Position numbers and translations under genes: made by a program | Assembly: GCF_001761365.1 (NCBI RefSeq) | Contig: NZ_CP017477.1 | Coordinates: 1,262,501 to 1,326,500 of the forward strand | From: Polaribacter vadi | GTDB taxonomy: Bacteria > Bacteroidota > Bacteroidia > Flavobacteriales > Flavobacteriaceae | Direction of reading: 5' to 3' | Length of the DNA: 64,000 nucleotides | The notes under the pieces: model-generated | The model's input: only the letters and a program-made list of their open reading frames with translations | Databases searched by the model: none | Told to the model about the DNA's origin: nothing | Part shown: positions 42,754 to 51,997 of the stretch, piece after piece | How positions within the stretch are numbered: the first letter of the stretch is position 1 | Layout of the letters: each line of letters opens with the position of its first letter

Positions 42754-43929
42754 CTAATAGTTTCTATATTGAGCTGTTTCGTTAAAAACGTGTTCTAAAA
42801 TTCGTTGATCAACTTCGCCAAAAACCATATTTTTACGATTCATAACAACAGTGGCTACTTCGTACACTTTATTTGTTTTGTATTCTGTAAAACCAGCAGC
42901 TCCTCCCCAACTAAAAGAAGGGATAAAATTTCTTGGAAATCCACTTCCATAAATATTAGCAGAAACACCAACAACTGTTCCTGTATTAAACATGGTGTTT
43001 ATACCACATTTTGAATGATCTCCCATCATTAATCCACAGAATTGTAAACCTGTTTTTGCAAATCTACCAGTTTCATAATTCCATAACTTTACTTCTGCGT
43101 AATTATTTTTTAAATTTGAATTGTTAGTATCTGCACCTAAATTACACCATTCACCTAAAACTGAATTTCCTAAATAACCATCATGACCTTTGCTAGAATA
43201 GCCGAACAAAACTGAATTATTAATTTCTCCTCCAACTTTGCAAAAAGGTCCTAAAGTAGTTCCTCCAAATATTTTTGTTCCTAATTTTACAACTGCATCA
43301 TTACACATAGCAAAAGGTCCTCTTATTGCTGAATTTTCCATAACAACAGCATTTTCACCAATATAAATTGGGCCTTCAGAGGCATTTAAAGTTGCGAAAG
43401 TAATTTCTGCACCTTCTTCAATAAAAATATTTTCTTTATTAATATATCTAGTTCCTTCAGGAATTGGTTGTGAAGTTCTGTCTTTTGTAAGCAACTCAAA
43501 ATCTTGCTGAATCGCTTCATAATTGAACGAAAAAATATCCCAAGTATTTTTTATTTGGATAATCTCTTCATCAAACTCAATGTGTGTATAATCATCAAAA
43601 TTTACTTCTTCTTGAGAGTCTGATGTAAAAAAAGCAATTACATCATCACCTTTAAAAATAGCTTCGTTTTTAGATAAATTCTTAACTTTTTTAACCAAAC
43701 TTTTTGTTGGGCAAAAAGAGGCATTTATCAAAATATTTTCTTCCAATTCAACCATTGGATATTTTTCCTCTAAATATTCTTCTGTAACTGTTGTAGTTGT
43801 TAAATTTAAATATTTTTCCCATTTTTCTCTAATCGTTAAAATACCAATTCTAATATCTGCAACAGGTCTTGTATAGGTAAAAGGTAATAACGATTTTCTA
43901 ACATCGCCATCAAATAAAATATAATTCAT
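42754..43929 (-). CDS. GlmU-family putative sugar nucleotidyltransferase
   Basis: A 391-residue two-domain protein. The N-terminal half begins MNYILFDGDVRKSLLPFTYT, then RPVADIRIGILTIREKW, and looks like a divergent nucleotidyltransferase. The C-terminal half is a left-handed beta-helix of hexapeptide repeats (IYIGENAVVMENSAIRGP, KLGTKIFGGTTLGPFC). The canonical G-x-G-T-R-M loop of true GlmU was not seen in the N-terminal domain, so activity as a uridyltransferase is doubtful. The group is widespread in Bacteroidota. It is probably cytoplasmic and linked to sugar-nucleotide or envelope synthesis. Confidence 0.82.
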   Translation of the reverse strand: MNYILFDGDVRKSLLPFTYTRPVADIRIGILTIREKWEKYLNLTTTTVTEEYLEEKYPMVELEENILINASFCPTKSLVKKVKNLSKNEAIFKGDDVIAFFTSDSQEEVNFDDYTHIEFDEEIIQIKNTWDIFSFNYEAIQQDFELLTKDRTSQPIPEGTRYINKENIFIEEGAEITFATLNASEGPIYIGENAVVMENSAIRGPFAMCNDAVVKLGTKIFGGTTLGPFCKVGGEINNSVLFGYSSKGHDGYLGNSVLGEWCNLGADTNNSNLKNNYAEVKLWNYETGRFAKTGLQFCGLMMGDHSKCGINTMFNTGTVVGVSANIYGSGFPRNFIPSFSWGGAAGFTEYKTNKVYEVATVVMNRKNMVFGEVDQRILEHVFNETAQYRNY

Positions 43930-44213
43930 TTTTAAAAAATTTTATAGCGCTACAAATCTACTTTAATTAATGTTAAAAAAAAACTGATTGTAAAATACAA
44001 TGCGCTTTAAGTTATTCGTTCCGAATATTTTACTTTTAAATAAAATTCCAATTCCTTTTTATTATTAAAAAATAGTTGAACAATAAGATTCAAAAAAAAC
44101 AAAATAGGCTCTAAACAATAAAACTCTTATAATAAAAAATACTTTTATCTGATAAATAGTACATTTTGACTTATAAAAATATTTTCAGTAAAAAAGATTT
44201 GTATTTTTGATTT

Positions 44214-44597
44214 ATGAAAAAAATTATTGGTGTTTTATTAAGTACTGTAGTTATAATTACAATTCTTTACTACCTTTTTATATATTTTGTAACGTATAGT
44301 ACAGGTGTTAGATCTGGAGAATTGATAAAAATAAGCAGAAAAGGCGTTATCGTAAAAACTTGGGAAGGAGAAATTAGCCAAGGAATTTCTGGAGCACAAA
44401 TTTTTACTTTTTCTGTAGAAGACAAGAATGAACAAGTCATTGAAAATTTGCAAAAATATCAAGGTAGCTATGTAAAACTCACTTATAAAGAACGTTATAA
44501 AACCTTCTTTTGGTTGGGTGATACAAAATATTTTATTACAAAAGTAACACAAGAAAACTCACCACATTTTAGAAGTAAAAACGAAAAAAATGATTAA
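44214..44597 (+). CDS. Conserved hypothetical membrane-anchored protein
   Basis: A 127-residue protein with one N-terminal membrane helix (about residues 3-26) and an extracytoplasmic part with alternating beta strands (SGELIKISRKGVIVKTWEGE, GAQIFTFSV, YVKLTYKER). Homologues may be labelled 6-phosphogluconate dehydrogenase in databases, but nothing here supports such an enzyme. It overlaps the thioesterase gene by 8 bp, so the two are translationally coupled. A -7 element TATTTTTG lies at 44202-44209, which would put the transcript start almost at the ATG. Confidence 0.75.
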   Translation: MKKIIGVLLSTVVIITILYYLFIYFVTYSTGVRSGELIKISRKGVIVKTWEGEISQGISGAQIFTFSVEDKNEQVIENLQKYQGSYVKLTYKERYKTFFWLGDTKYFITKVTQENSPHFRSKNEKND

Positions 44598-45144
44598 AGA
44601 TTTTAAACAAATTAGCGAATCTCAAGTTAGCATTACACAGCTAATGTTACCTTCACATTCTAATTTTAGTGGTAAAATTCATGGAGGACATATTTTAAAT
44701 TTGATGGATCAAATTGCGTTTGCTTGCGCTTCCAAACATTCAGGAAATTATTGTGTAACTGCGTCTGTAAATAAAGTCGATTTTTTAAACCCGATTGAAG
44801 TTGGTGAATTACTTACCTTAAAAGCTTCTATTAATTTTACTGGACGAACCTCTATGGTTGTAGGTTTGCGAGTAGAATCTGAAAACATAAGAACTGGTAC
44901 TAAAAAGCATTGTAATTCATCTTATTTTACAATGGTTGCCAAAGATGAAAATGGAAAAAGCACAGCAATTCCTGGAATTATTTTAACAACAAAACAAGAA
45001 ATAAGACGTTTTGCAAGAAGTATTACTAGACAGCAAGAAGGTAAAAATAGAACATCTCGTTTTCATAGTAAAACGTTTAAAGTTGATGATTATTTGCATC
45101 TTTTTGAGACAAGCAATTCTAAAATCGACTTAAAAGAAAACTAA
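44590..45144 (+). CDS. Hot-dog fold acyl-CoA thioesterase
   Basis: A 184-residue protein of the YciA-like acyl-CoA hydrolase group. The catalytic region is FSGKIHGGHILNLMDQIAFA, then CASKHS (about residues 26-51, with the Gly-Gly turn and Asp of the hot-dog active site), followed by VDFLNPIEVGELLTLKASI and GRTSMVVGLRVESEN. A basic C-terminal tail follows the domain. It cleaves acyl-CoA to free acid and CoA; chain length is unknown. It overlaps the upstream membrane protein gene by 8 bp. Confidence 0.9.
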   Translation: MIKDFKQISESQVSITQLMLPSHSNFSGKIHGGHILNLMDQIAFACASKHSGNYCVTASVNKVDFLNPIEVGELLTLKASINFTGRTSMVVGLRVESENIRTGTKKHCNSSYFTMVAKDENGKSTAIPGIILTTKQEIRRFARSITRQQEGKNRTSRFHSKTFKVDDYLHLFETSNSKIDLKEN

Positions 45145-45201
45145 AATTATTTTTTTGGTTGATGAATTCTCAGCCACTTTAAAAAACTTATACATTTATT
45201 T

Positions 45202-45747
45202 TTGGACGAACTCATAGATATTTTAACTCCTGAAGGAAAATTTACAGGAAAAACCGCTCTAAAATCGGAAGCTCATAAAAATGGTTGGTTTCATGCAACT
45301 GTGCATATTTGGCTTTTTACTTCGGATAAAAAAATATTGCTTCAAAAAAGAGCACTGTCTAAAAAAGTATTTCCTGGTTTGTGGGATATTTCTGTTGCAG
45401 GACATATTGGAGCTGGAGAAGAAATTTTAACATCAGCAAAAAGAGAAGTTTTTGAAGAAATTGGTTTGGAATTAAATGAAAAGGACCTCATCAAAATCGG
45501 AACAAGAATTCATCAAGTTTCTCACAAAAACGGAATTCAGGATAACGAACATCATCATGTTTTTATTGCTGAATTAAAAATTTCTTTATCAGAATTAACT
45601 ATTCAAACAGAAGAAGTTGATGACATTCAATTATTCGATCTAGAGATTCTTAAAAATACAGAGAAACATGAAAACGTTTTACTTTCTAGGTTTCATGAAT
45701 ATTATGTTTCAGTTTATAATAAAATTTATCAAAAAGTAAATAAATAA
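45202..45747 (+). CDS. Nudix hydrolase, YfcD/IDI-like
   Basis: A 181-residue Nudix enzyme. The Nudix box is GHIGAGEEILTSAKREVFEE followed by IGLEL (about residues 75-99), and flanking TVHIWLFTSDKKILLQKRAL and FPGLWDISVAG are typical of the group that includes YfcD and isopentenyl-diphosphate isomerase. The start is a TTG at 45202 (DELIDILTPEG follows, the conserved N terminus of the family). Its stop overlaps the next ATG by one base. Substrate not known. Confidence 0.9.
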   Translation: MDELIDILTPEGKFTGKTALKSEAHKNGWFHATVHIWLFTSDKKILLQKRALSKKVFPGLWDISVAGHIGAGEEILTSAKREVFEEIGLELNEKDLIKIGTRIHQVSHKNGIQDNEHHHVFIAELKISLSELTIQTEEVDDIQLFDLEILKNTEKHENVLLSRFHEYYVSVYNKIYQKVNK

Positions 45748-47657
45748 TGAAAAATACAATTGCAGAACGCGTTTACGATTTTCTAAAAGATTTCCCTCCA
45801 TTTAATTTATTGAGCAGTAAAAAATTACTTCAAATTGCTAGCGAAGTAAAAATTATTTATTTAGAAAAAGGAAAACCTGTATTTAATGAAAATGATGATT
45901 TACATGAAGATTTTTATGTTGTTAGAAATGGTTCTATTGGTCTTTACAAAAGTAATGACCTTAACACAACACTAATAGATATTTGTGATGCAGGAGATAT
46001 TTTTGGGCTAAGACCACTTATCAGTAAAGAAAATTATGCGCTAAATTCTGTTGCTAATGAAGAGGCAATTATTTATGGAATTCCGATTGAAGTTTTTGAA
46101 GCGGTTTCAGAAAAAAGCACAAAAATCAACAAATACTTAATTACTTCTTTTGCTTCAAAATCTTTTGATCCTTATACAATTGAAGAAAGTAGCAATGTTT
46201 TTACAGATTATATTGAAAAAAATAATTTATCCGAAGAAAATTTACAAACGGCAAATTACACAAAAAATCCACTAACTTGTAATGCTGAAACTTCTTTAAA
46301 AGATGCTGCAATAACGATGAGCCATCGTAAAATTGGTTGTATTGTAGTGGTTGATAACAACGATTTTCCTATCGGAATTATTACCAACAGCGATATTAAA
46401 AATAAAATTGCTACAGGTTTATTTCCTATTGAAACTTCTGTTGTAAACATCATGTCATCACCAGTAATTACACAGCCAAGAAACATTACAATAATGGAAA
46501 CCCAACTACAAATGATAAAACATAGAGTTGGCCATTTGTGTATTACAAAAGACGGAACAAGTAATTCTAAACTTGTTGGTATTTTAACGCATCATGATGT
46601 TTTGGTTTCTTTTGGTAACAATCCAACAGTAATTTTAAAAGAAATAAAAAAGGCAAAAAGAACAAGAGAAATTAGAAAAGCAAGAAATAAAGCAAACACT
46701 TTATTAAGATTATATTTAGAGCAAAACATTCCATTATCACATATATTAAAAATTATTTCTGAAATAAATGATGCTGTAACCATGAAAGTTTTAGAACTTT
46801 CTATTAACAAAATGGAATCAGAACCACCAGTAAAATTTTCTTGGTTAGCAATAGGAAGTCAAGGTAGAAAAGAACAATTACTATATACAGATCAAGATAA
46901 TGCACTCATTTTTGAAGATGTTGATGCAGATAAGTACGATGAAACCAAACAGTATTTTATAAAATTAGCACAACATGTTACTAAATCTTTACATAAAATT
47001 GGTTACGAATATTGCCCAGCAGAAATGATGGCAAGCAATCCAAATTGGTGTAAATCTTTAACTGAATGGAAAGAACAATTTAATGATTGGATTTTAAATC
47101 CTGATGAAAAAGCAATTTTATTATCTTCAATTTTCTTTGACTTTAATGTTATTTATGGTGATGTAGAAATGGCTAAAAAATTGTCAAAAAGTATTTTTGA
47201 AACTGTAAACAAAACCTCACTTTTCTTTTTATTTTTAGGAAGAGATGCTGTAAAAAGCCCTTCTCCATTAGGTTTTTTTAAACAGTTTTTATTAGAAAAC
47301 AATGGTGAACACAAAGACTTTTTTAATATAAAAAATAGAGCTTTAATGCCTCTAATTGATGCTGCTCGTTTGTTAATTTTATCAAAGAATATTTTTGAAA
47401 TTAACAACACTTCTTTGCGTTATGAAAAATTAGCTGAATTAGAACCCAATAACAAAGAACTCTATCATTCATGCGCTTATGCTTTTAAGGCATTGCTAAA
47501 ATTTAAAACAAAGCAAGGTATTTTACATAATGATTCTGGAAAATTCATAGAATTAGAAACGCTAACAAAAGAAGAAAAACTAAAATTAAAACGCTGTTTT
47601 AAACCCATAAGAGAAATTCAAGAATTATTATTTATACGATTTAACTTAAAAATGTAA
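45747..47657 (+). CDS. cNMP-binding, CBS and DUF294 nucleotidyltransferase-like regulator
   Basis: A 636-residue cytoplasmic protein. Domains in order: cyclic-nucleotide-binding-like (about 20-140, EDFYVVRNGSIGLYKSND), a CBS pair (about 170-295, KIGCIVVVDNNDFPIGIITN), the DUF294 nucleotidyltransferase core with IGSQGRKEQLLYTDQDNALI (about 371-390) and a helical DUF294 C-terminal domain. It resembles GlnD-like regulatory nucleotidyltransferases. It overlaps the Nudix stop by one base and is 6 bp ahead of the DnaQ-like exonuclease gene. The same pair is often found near acetate-type symporters, and one lies 8 kb away here. Confidence 0.9.
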   Translation: MKNTIAERVYDFLKDFPPFNLLSSKKLLQIASEVKIIYLEKGKPVFNENDDLHEDFYVVRNGSIGLYKSNDLNTTLIDICDAGDIFGLRPLISKENYALNSVANEEAIIYGIPIEVFEAVSEKSTKINKYLITSFASKSFDPYTIEESSNVFTDYIEKNNLSEENLQTANYTKNPLTCNAETSLKDAAITMSHRKIGCIVVVDNNDFPIGIITNSDIKNKIATGLFPIETSVVNIMSSPVITQPRNITIMETQLQMIKHRVGHLCITKDGTSNSKLVGILTHHDVLVSFGNNPTVILKEIKKAKRTREIRKARNKANTLLRLYLEQNIPLSHILKIISEINDAVTMKVLELSINKMESEPPVKFSWLAIGSQGRKEQLLYTDQDNALIFEDVDADKYDETKQYFIKLAQHVTKSLHKIGYEYCPAEMMASNPNWCKSLTEWKEQFNDWILNPDEKAILLSSIFFDFNVIYGDVEMAKKLSKSIFETVNKTSLFFLFLGRDAVKSPSPLGFFKQFLLENNGEHKDFFNIKNRALMPLIDAARLLILSKNIFEINNTSLRYEKLAELEPNNKELYHSCAYAFKALLKFKTKQGILHNDSGKFIELETLTKEEKLKLKRCFKPIREIQELLFIRFNLKM

Positions 47658-47663
47658 TTTAAA

Positions 47664-48329
47664 ATGACGTTTAATTGGTTTCAAAAAAAAGTTGATAAAA
47701 ATAACTATCCAGATTTTTGGAAAGAGTATGAATCTAACTTTTTAAATACAGAAAAATTAAAACTTGATAAAGTACGTTTTGTTGTTTTTGATACAGAAAC
47801 TACTGGTTTTAGCAAAAAAAATGATCGAATTTTATCTATTGGCGCCATTTCTTTAACTGGTAATATTATTAGAGTAAATGATAGTTTTGAGATCTATGTA
47901 GAACAAGAAATTTTTACACCAGAAACTGTTAAAATTCATGGAATTTTAAAAAAAGGCGATATTGAAAAATTTGATGAAATTGAAGCTATCAAACAATTTT
48001 TAAAATATATAAAAAATGCTGTTCTAGTAGCACATCATGTTGGTTTTGATGTTGGTATGATGAATCAAATGCTAGAAAGACACAATTTACCAAAACTTAA
48101 AAACACAGCTTTAGATACAGGAGAATTACACAAAAAATCTAAACACGAAGTGTATCAAAATAATTTAAAACAGTACACTTTAGATGAATTGTGTGATGAG
48201 CTAAATATTTCAAAAAGTGATAGACACACTGCAAGTGGTGATGCGTTAATTACAGCAGTAGCTTTTTTAAAGATACTTTCTAGACTCAACAAAAAGAACG
48301 GTTTAGAATTAAAAGATTTAATAAAATAA
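47664..48329 (+). CDS. DnaQ-like 3'-5' exonuclease
   Basis: A 221-residue DEDDh exonuclease. Exo I is VVFDTETTGFSKKNDRILSI (Asp and Glu, about residues 41-60), Exo II AHHVGFDVGMMNQML (Asp about 128) and Exo III HTASGDALITAVAF (His-x4-Asp). It resembles the epsilon-subunit family but stands apart from a polymerase gene; it is coupled to the DUF294 gene 6 bp upstream. It is likely a regulatory or repair exonuclease rather than replicative proofreading. Confidence 0.88.
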   Translation: MTFNWFQKKVDKNNYPDFWKEYESNFLNTEKLKLDKVRFVVFDTETTGFSKKNDRILSIGAISLTGNIIRVNDSFEIYVEQEIFTPETVKIHGILKKGDIEKFDEIEAIKQFLKYIKNAVLVAHHVGFDVGMMNQMLERHNLPKLKNTALDTGELHKKSKHEVYQNNLKQYTLDELCDELNISKSDRHTASGDALITAVAFLKILSRLNKKNGLELKDLIK

Positions 48330-48344
48330 ATAATAACTTTTTAG

Positions 48345-49343
48345 TTAGTTTTTTATTTGAATTTCATCTCTCGTGATTGTATTTTTATAATCGTACACAT
48401 TTTTAACACGCTCTTCTGTATTTGCAGTTTCTAACCAATTAGACCACACCATAAACCAAGACCATTTTGGTTGTACTTCTAAAATATTCGTTTTTGGTAG
48501 TTGACCAACTTCACCTAAAGCAATAGGTTTGCCATCTGCTAATTTTAATAATTGTTCATATTCGTTTTGTTCATAATCATAATGATAAACATCGGTTGCA
48601 AGAATATCTACATAATCGTGTCCTGGATAAAAAAGTTCATAATCAAAACCTTCATCTTTAGGAATATCTCTTGGTGCATTTGCATTCCAAACCCAAATTA
48701 AATTATTCAATTTATGATGATTTGTAAAACGATCAAACAACATTTTCCAAAGTTTGGTAAATCCTTGTTCACCTCTTTTATTTCCCCACCAAAACCAAAC
48801 ACCATTCATTTCGTGATATGGTCTCCAAAGTACTGGAATATTAGCATCTTGCAATTCTTTTAAGGAAGAAGCTACATGATCTACTTGTGCTAACCACCGT
48901 TTATGAATATCTGTACCTGGTGTAATTAAATCTTGCCATTCTTTGTCCGTTATTTTATTTTGAACACTTTCTTTCCACCCAAAAGGGGCATCATCAGTTG
49001 GTCTACCCACATGCCACATCAATGTAACTATAGCACCTTGCTTGTGCATTTTTTTTGCAGCTTCAACAACTCTTTTTCCTGGGTCTTCTCCACTACTCCA
49101 ATAAAAATCTGTGCCCCAAACTGCTGGAAATTTTCCTGTAATACTTTCTACTTTATTATAATAACGCTGGCTTTCTCCATTATAACTATGTTGTCCTGAT
49201 AAAATATTATCACCTAAAGTATTAATATAATTGAATAAAGCCTTTGCTTCTTCATTTGCATTTTTATTTACTAACGGATTTTGACTACAACCTGTAGTCA
49301 TAAAAAATATACTGCTTATTACTGTTAAAAATAGTTTCTTCAT
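48345..49343 (-). CDS. GH26 beta-mannanase, lipoprotein
   Basis: A 332-residue GH26 enzyme with a lipoprotein signal (FMTTGCSQN). The acid/base Glu178 is in LWRPYHEMNGVWFWWG and the nucleophile Glu278 in PIALGEVGQLP; SGQHSYNGESQRYYN near the N terminus is also typical. It cuts beta-1,4-mannan, galactomannan or glucomannan. The ATG overlaps the GH9 stop by one base (TAATG on the minus strand), so both are translated from one mRNA. The lipid anchor places it on an outer or periplasmic membrane face. Confidence 0.92.
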   Translation of the reverse strand: MKKLFLTVISSIFFMTTGCSQNPLVNKNANEEAKALFNYINTLGDNILSGQHSYNGESQRYYNKVESITGKFPAVWGTDFYWSSGEDPGKRVVEAAKKMHKQGAIVTLMWHVGRPTDDAPFGWKESVQNKITDKEWQDLITPGTDIHKRWLAQVDHVASSLKELQDANIPVLWRPYHEMNGVWFWWGNKRGEQGFTKLWKMLFDRFTNHHKLNNLIWVWNANAPRDIPKDEGFDYELFYPGHDYVDILATDVYHYDYEQNEYEQLLKLADGKPIALGEVGQLPKTNILEVQPKWSWFMVWSNWLETANTEERVKNVYDYKNTITRDEIQIKN

Positions 49344-51871
49344 TAGTTTTTATCTTTTAATAATTTATTTGCTGCTAAAATTAAATGCATATAATCTGTT
49401 GTTCCTCCCCCTAAAACATATTCAGTTTGCTGCCATAAAAAAGGCCATTCTAATAACTCAGGGAAATCTGGACGAATTAAAGCTGTACCAGAACCAATAC
49501 CTCCTGGAATATGTGAATGTTCTCCTCTTGTTGTTCCATAAGCTTGCATTAATGAACGTGAACCTACACCCGATGCAAATGACGATGTGTTTACTCCTGG
49601 ATGAACACCTAAAACAAAATTCATAGCATTTAGCATATAAGTATCTGGAAATATATCTGGAAAACAAGTATGTAAATAATACTGCTGTACACCAAAACTT
49701 TGTATCCCCCAACCTGCTCCCCAAATATTGGGTTTATATGGCATACCATAAGGTGTTTCTTTTCCTAATTTTACAACTTCTTTTAAATACTCTTTTACTG
49801 ATTTTCTTATTTTTTCTTTAAAATTATCATTTGCTACTAAGTCTAAAACTGGGCCAACTATCCAACCTGTTCTATCTATGCCTTTTTCAATATCATCTGT
49901 ATTTTCTATTAAAAATTCTGCAAATTTTTTATCCTTAGTTGTTTTTAATAGCTCAACAGCTAAACTAAGTTTTGCTACTGGAAATTTTGGTTTTGTAATC
50001 TCCCAAATTTCTTTTGCAATAGTTAAACAGTCGTCTGCTAAAGCATCATTATAGCCTCTTAAACTTCTTGAAGCTGCTGCTAAATCTGCTGCTGCATTTA
50101 ATTCTCTCATAGGATTTTTCTCTGTAAATACCCAACGATCATCAGGTGCGCCTTTTAATCCTTTTTCTATGGCTAAAGTATCAACATCAGATGCATTTAT
50201 TTCTTTTGAATAAATATCGCCATCACTATGATTAACAGCATCACCTAACAAAATATACTGTCTTTTATGTGGTACAATAATTCCTCTATAAAATCGTCCT
50301 AAAGATTTATATCCACCAACAACAGATAATGCTCCATGTTCAATTTGTTGTAGAATATCTGGTACACCATCAGGTTGTAACATTTCAACTGTTTTTGTTT
50401 GTTGATTTATTGTTGTGTTATCATATTTAACATCAAACAATTCATAAATATGAGACAAGCCACCAACTGTTGAAGCTTGTGATTCTACACGTAAATCATA
50501 ATCACCTGCATCATGCCAACCTCCAACATTAATTCCTGGAACATGCTCTCCAGATTTGTATTTGGTTAAAGTTTCTTCACCTTGTATATATCCATCAAAA
50601 TGATTGTGATTTGTTGGCGCCATTCTTGCATCATCTAAATGACAACGTCCATGCCATACTTTATATCGATCATTTACACGCATATGGCACATTTGTACTG
50701 GTAAAAAATATTCTAATGTTGGCTGCCAAACATGACGATCGTAAACATTTTCTGCAATTTGAAAAGCGTGCGTAACTTCATTATTATATTTCACTACATA
50801 CATCCCTGATTCTGTAATCTTAGAAAAATCAAATTGATAGTAGCGATATCTTAAAAAATCTCCCCAAAGTGTTGATTTTTCTTTTAAGACTTCAGTAAAT
50901 CCGCCTTTTTCATTTACTTTTAATAGAGATACTTCTTTACTAGAAACATCATTTTTATCAGTTTCAATTACTGCTATTTTAGGTTGATTTGTTTGATAAC
51001 CAACTTGAGATACCTGAACTACAGATTTATAAGTATATTCTTTTACAACATTTGGTGTAATAATCCATTCTATTGCATTTTTTGTTGCTCCTGCTGACAC
51101 TAACGATCGCACTACAAACCAACCATTACTATGTTTTGCTCTTCCATCAATCAATTGCAAGTCATTTCCTTTTAGATTTTTGATGCTTAAAGTCTGCTTA
51201 TTATCTTCAGGTGAAATAACTAATTCTTTACCAACCGCCATTGGTTTTAACTGAAATTCTTTATCCGAATCATAAAAACCTGGGCCATTTGCTTGACGCG
51301 TAAATATTCCGAATTTGTTATCCATATAATAAGACTTCCCAAAAAGATATCCAGGAAATAATTCTATATTCATACCTACTTTACCAACCCATTCTGCTGG
51401 AATTGGCTCTTCTAAATCTACTGTAACTTTAAATGATTCTCCTTCTGCAGTAACTTTTAAGGTATATTTCATATCCAAATTTGGATAAAAAATCGGGTTA
51501 AAACCTTTACCGTTTTTTCCATCATCTGGATACTGCATTTTTACACTAATTGTTTGTGAATCTAAATCCACTAATCGTTTACCAACTTTAGGAACAGGTT
51601 GCCATTGACCTGGTGTTGGTTCTAAACGTAAATCTCCATTTGTGGCAACTCGAATTCCGTTTTGAATTAATCCAACTCCACCTTGATGACTTTCAGGATA
51701 AAAATCGTGTGCCAACATCACATTAGCTCCACGCATTTCTAAATATTCTAAATTATTAATTTTAAAAATATGTGTTGAATCCTTTTTATTTTCAACTTGA
51801 GCATTAATTATGCTGAAACAAAAAAATGATAATAAGTAGAAATATGGCTTTATACTTTTAATTGATTTCAT
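49343..51871 (-). CDS. GH9 glycosidase with N-terminal extra domain
   Basis: An 842-residue protein: signal peptide (to about residue 24, INAQ), an extra N-terminal beta domain (about 30-280), a cellulase N-terminal Ig-like domain (about 285-385, VVQVSQVGYQTNQPKIAVIE) and a GH9 alpha/alpha barrel. The base and partner Asp are Asp454 and Asp457 in GGWHDAGDYDLRVES, and the acid is probably Glu817 in LWQQTEYVLGGGT. GH9 enzymes cut beta-1,4-glucans, and some act on glucomannan or as exo-glucosidases. With the GH26 neighbour, glucomannan is the most likely target. The N-terminal domain is not one I can name. Confidence 0.88.
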   Translation of the reverse strand: MKSIKSIKPYFYLLSFFCFSIINAQVENKKDSTHIFKINNLEYLEMRGANVMLAHDFYPESHQGGVGLIQNGIRVATNGDLRLEPTPGQWQPVPKVGKRLVDLDSQTISVKMQYPDDGKNGKGFNPIFYPNLDMKYTLKVTAEGESFKVTVDLEEPIPAEWVGKVGMNIELFPGYLFGKSYYMDNKFGIFTRQANGPGFYDSDKEFQLKPMAVGKELVISPEDNKQTLSIKNLKGNDLQLIDGRAKHSNGWFVVRSLVSAGATKNAIEWIITPNVVKEYTYKSVVQVSQVGYQTNQPKIAVIETDKNDVSSKEVSLLKVNEKGGFTEVLKEKSTLWGDFLRYRYYQFDFSKITESGMYVVKYNNEVTHAFQIAENVYDRHVWQPTLEYFLPVQMCHMRVNDRYKVWHGRCHLDDARMAPTNHNHFDGYIQGEETLTKYKSGEHVPGINVGGWHDAGDYDLRVESQASTVGGLSHIYELFDVKYDNTTINQQTKTVEMLQPDGVPDILQQIEHGALSVVGGYKSLGRFYRGIIVPHKRQYILLGDAVNHSDGDIYSKEINASDVDTLAIEKGLKGAPDDRWVFTEKNPMRELNAAADLAAASRSLRGYNDALADDCLTIAKEIWEITKPKFPVAKLSLAVELLKTTKDKKFAEFLIENTDDIEKGIDRTGWIVGPVLDLVANDNFKEKIRKSVKEYLKEVVKLGKETPYGMPYKPNIWGAGWGIQSFGVQQYYLHTCFPDIFPDTYMLNAMNFVLGVHPGVNTSSFASGVGSRSLMQAYGTTRGEHSHIPGGIGSGTALIRPDFPELLEWPFLWQQTEYVLGGGTTDYMHLILAANKLLKDKN

Positions 51872-51997
51872 GTTACTAAGTTAAATATTAACAAATACTT
51901 GATATGGTATTATTTTGTTATTTTATAGTACTATATTTTACTTATACGTCAATTTTGAAGATATTATTCTATCTTTAAATATCAAACCAATAATATC

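Noticed and set aside
44202..44213. Leaderless transcript for the gene at 44214
   Set aside because: Only a -7 match supports it, without a good -33; too weak to report as a feature.
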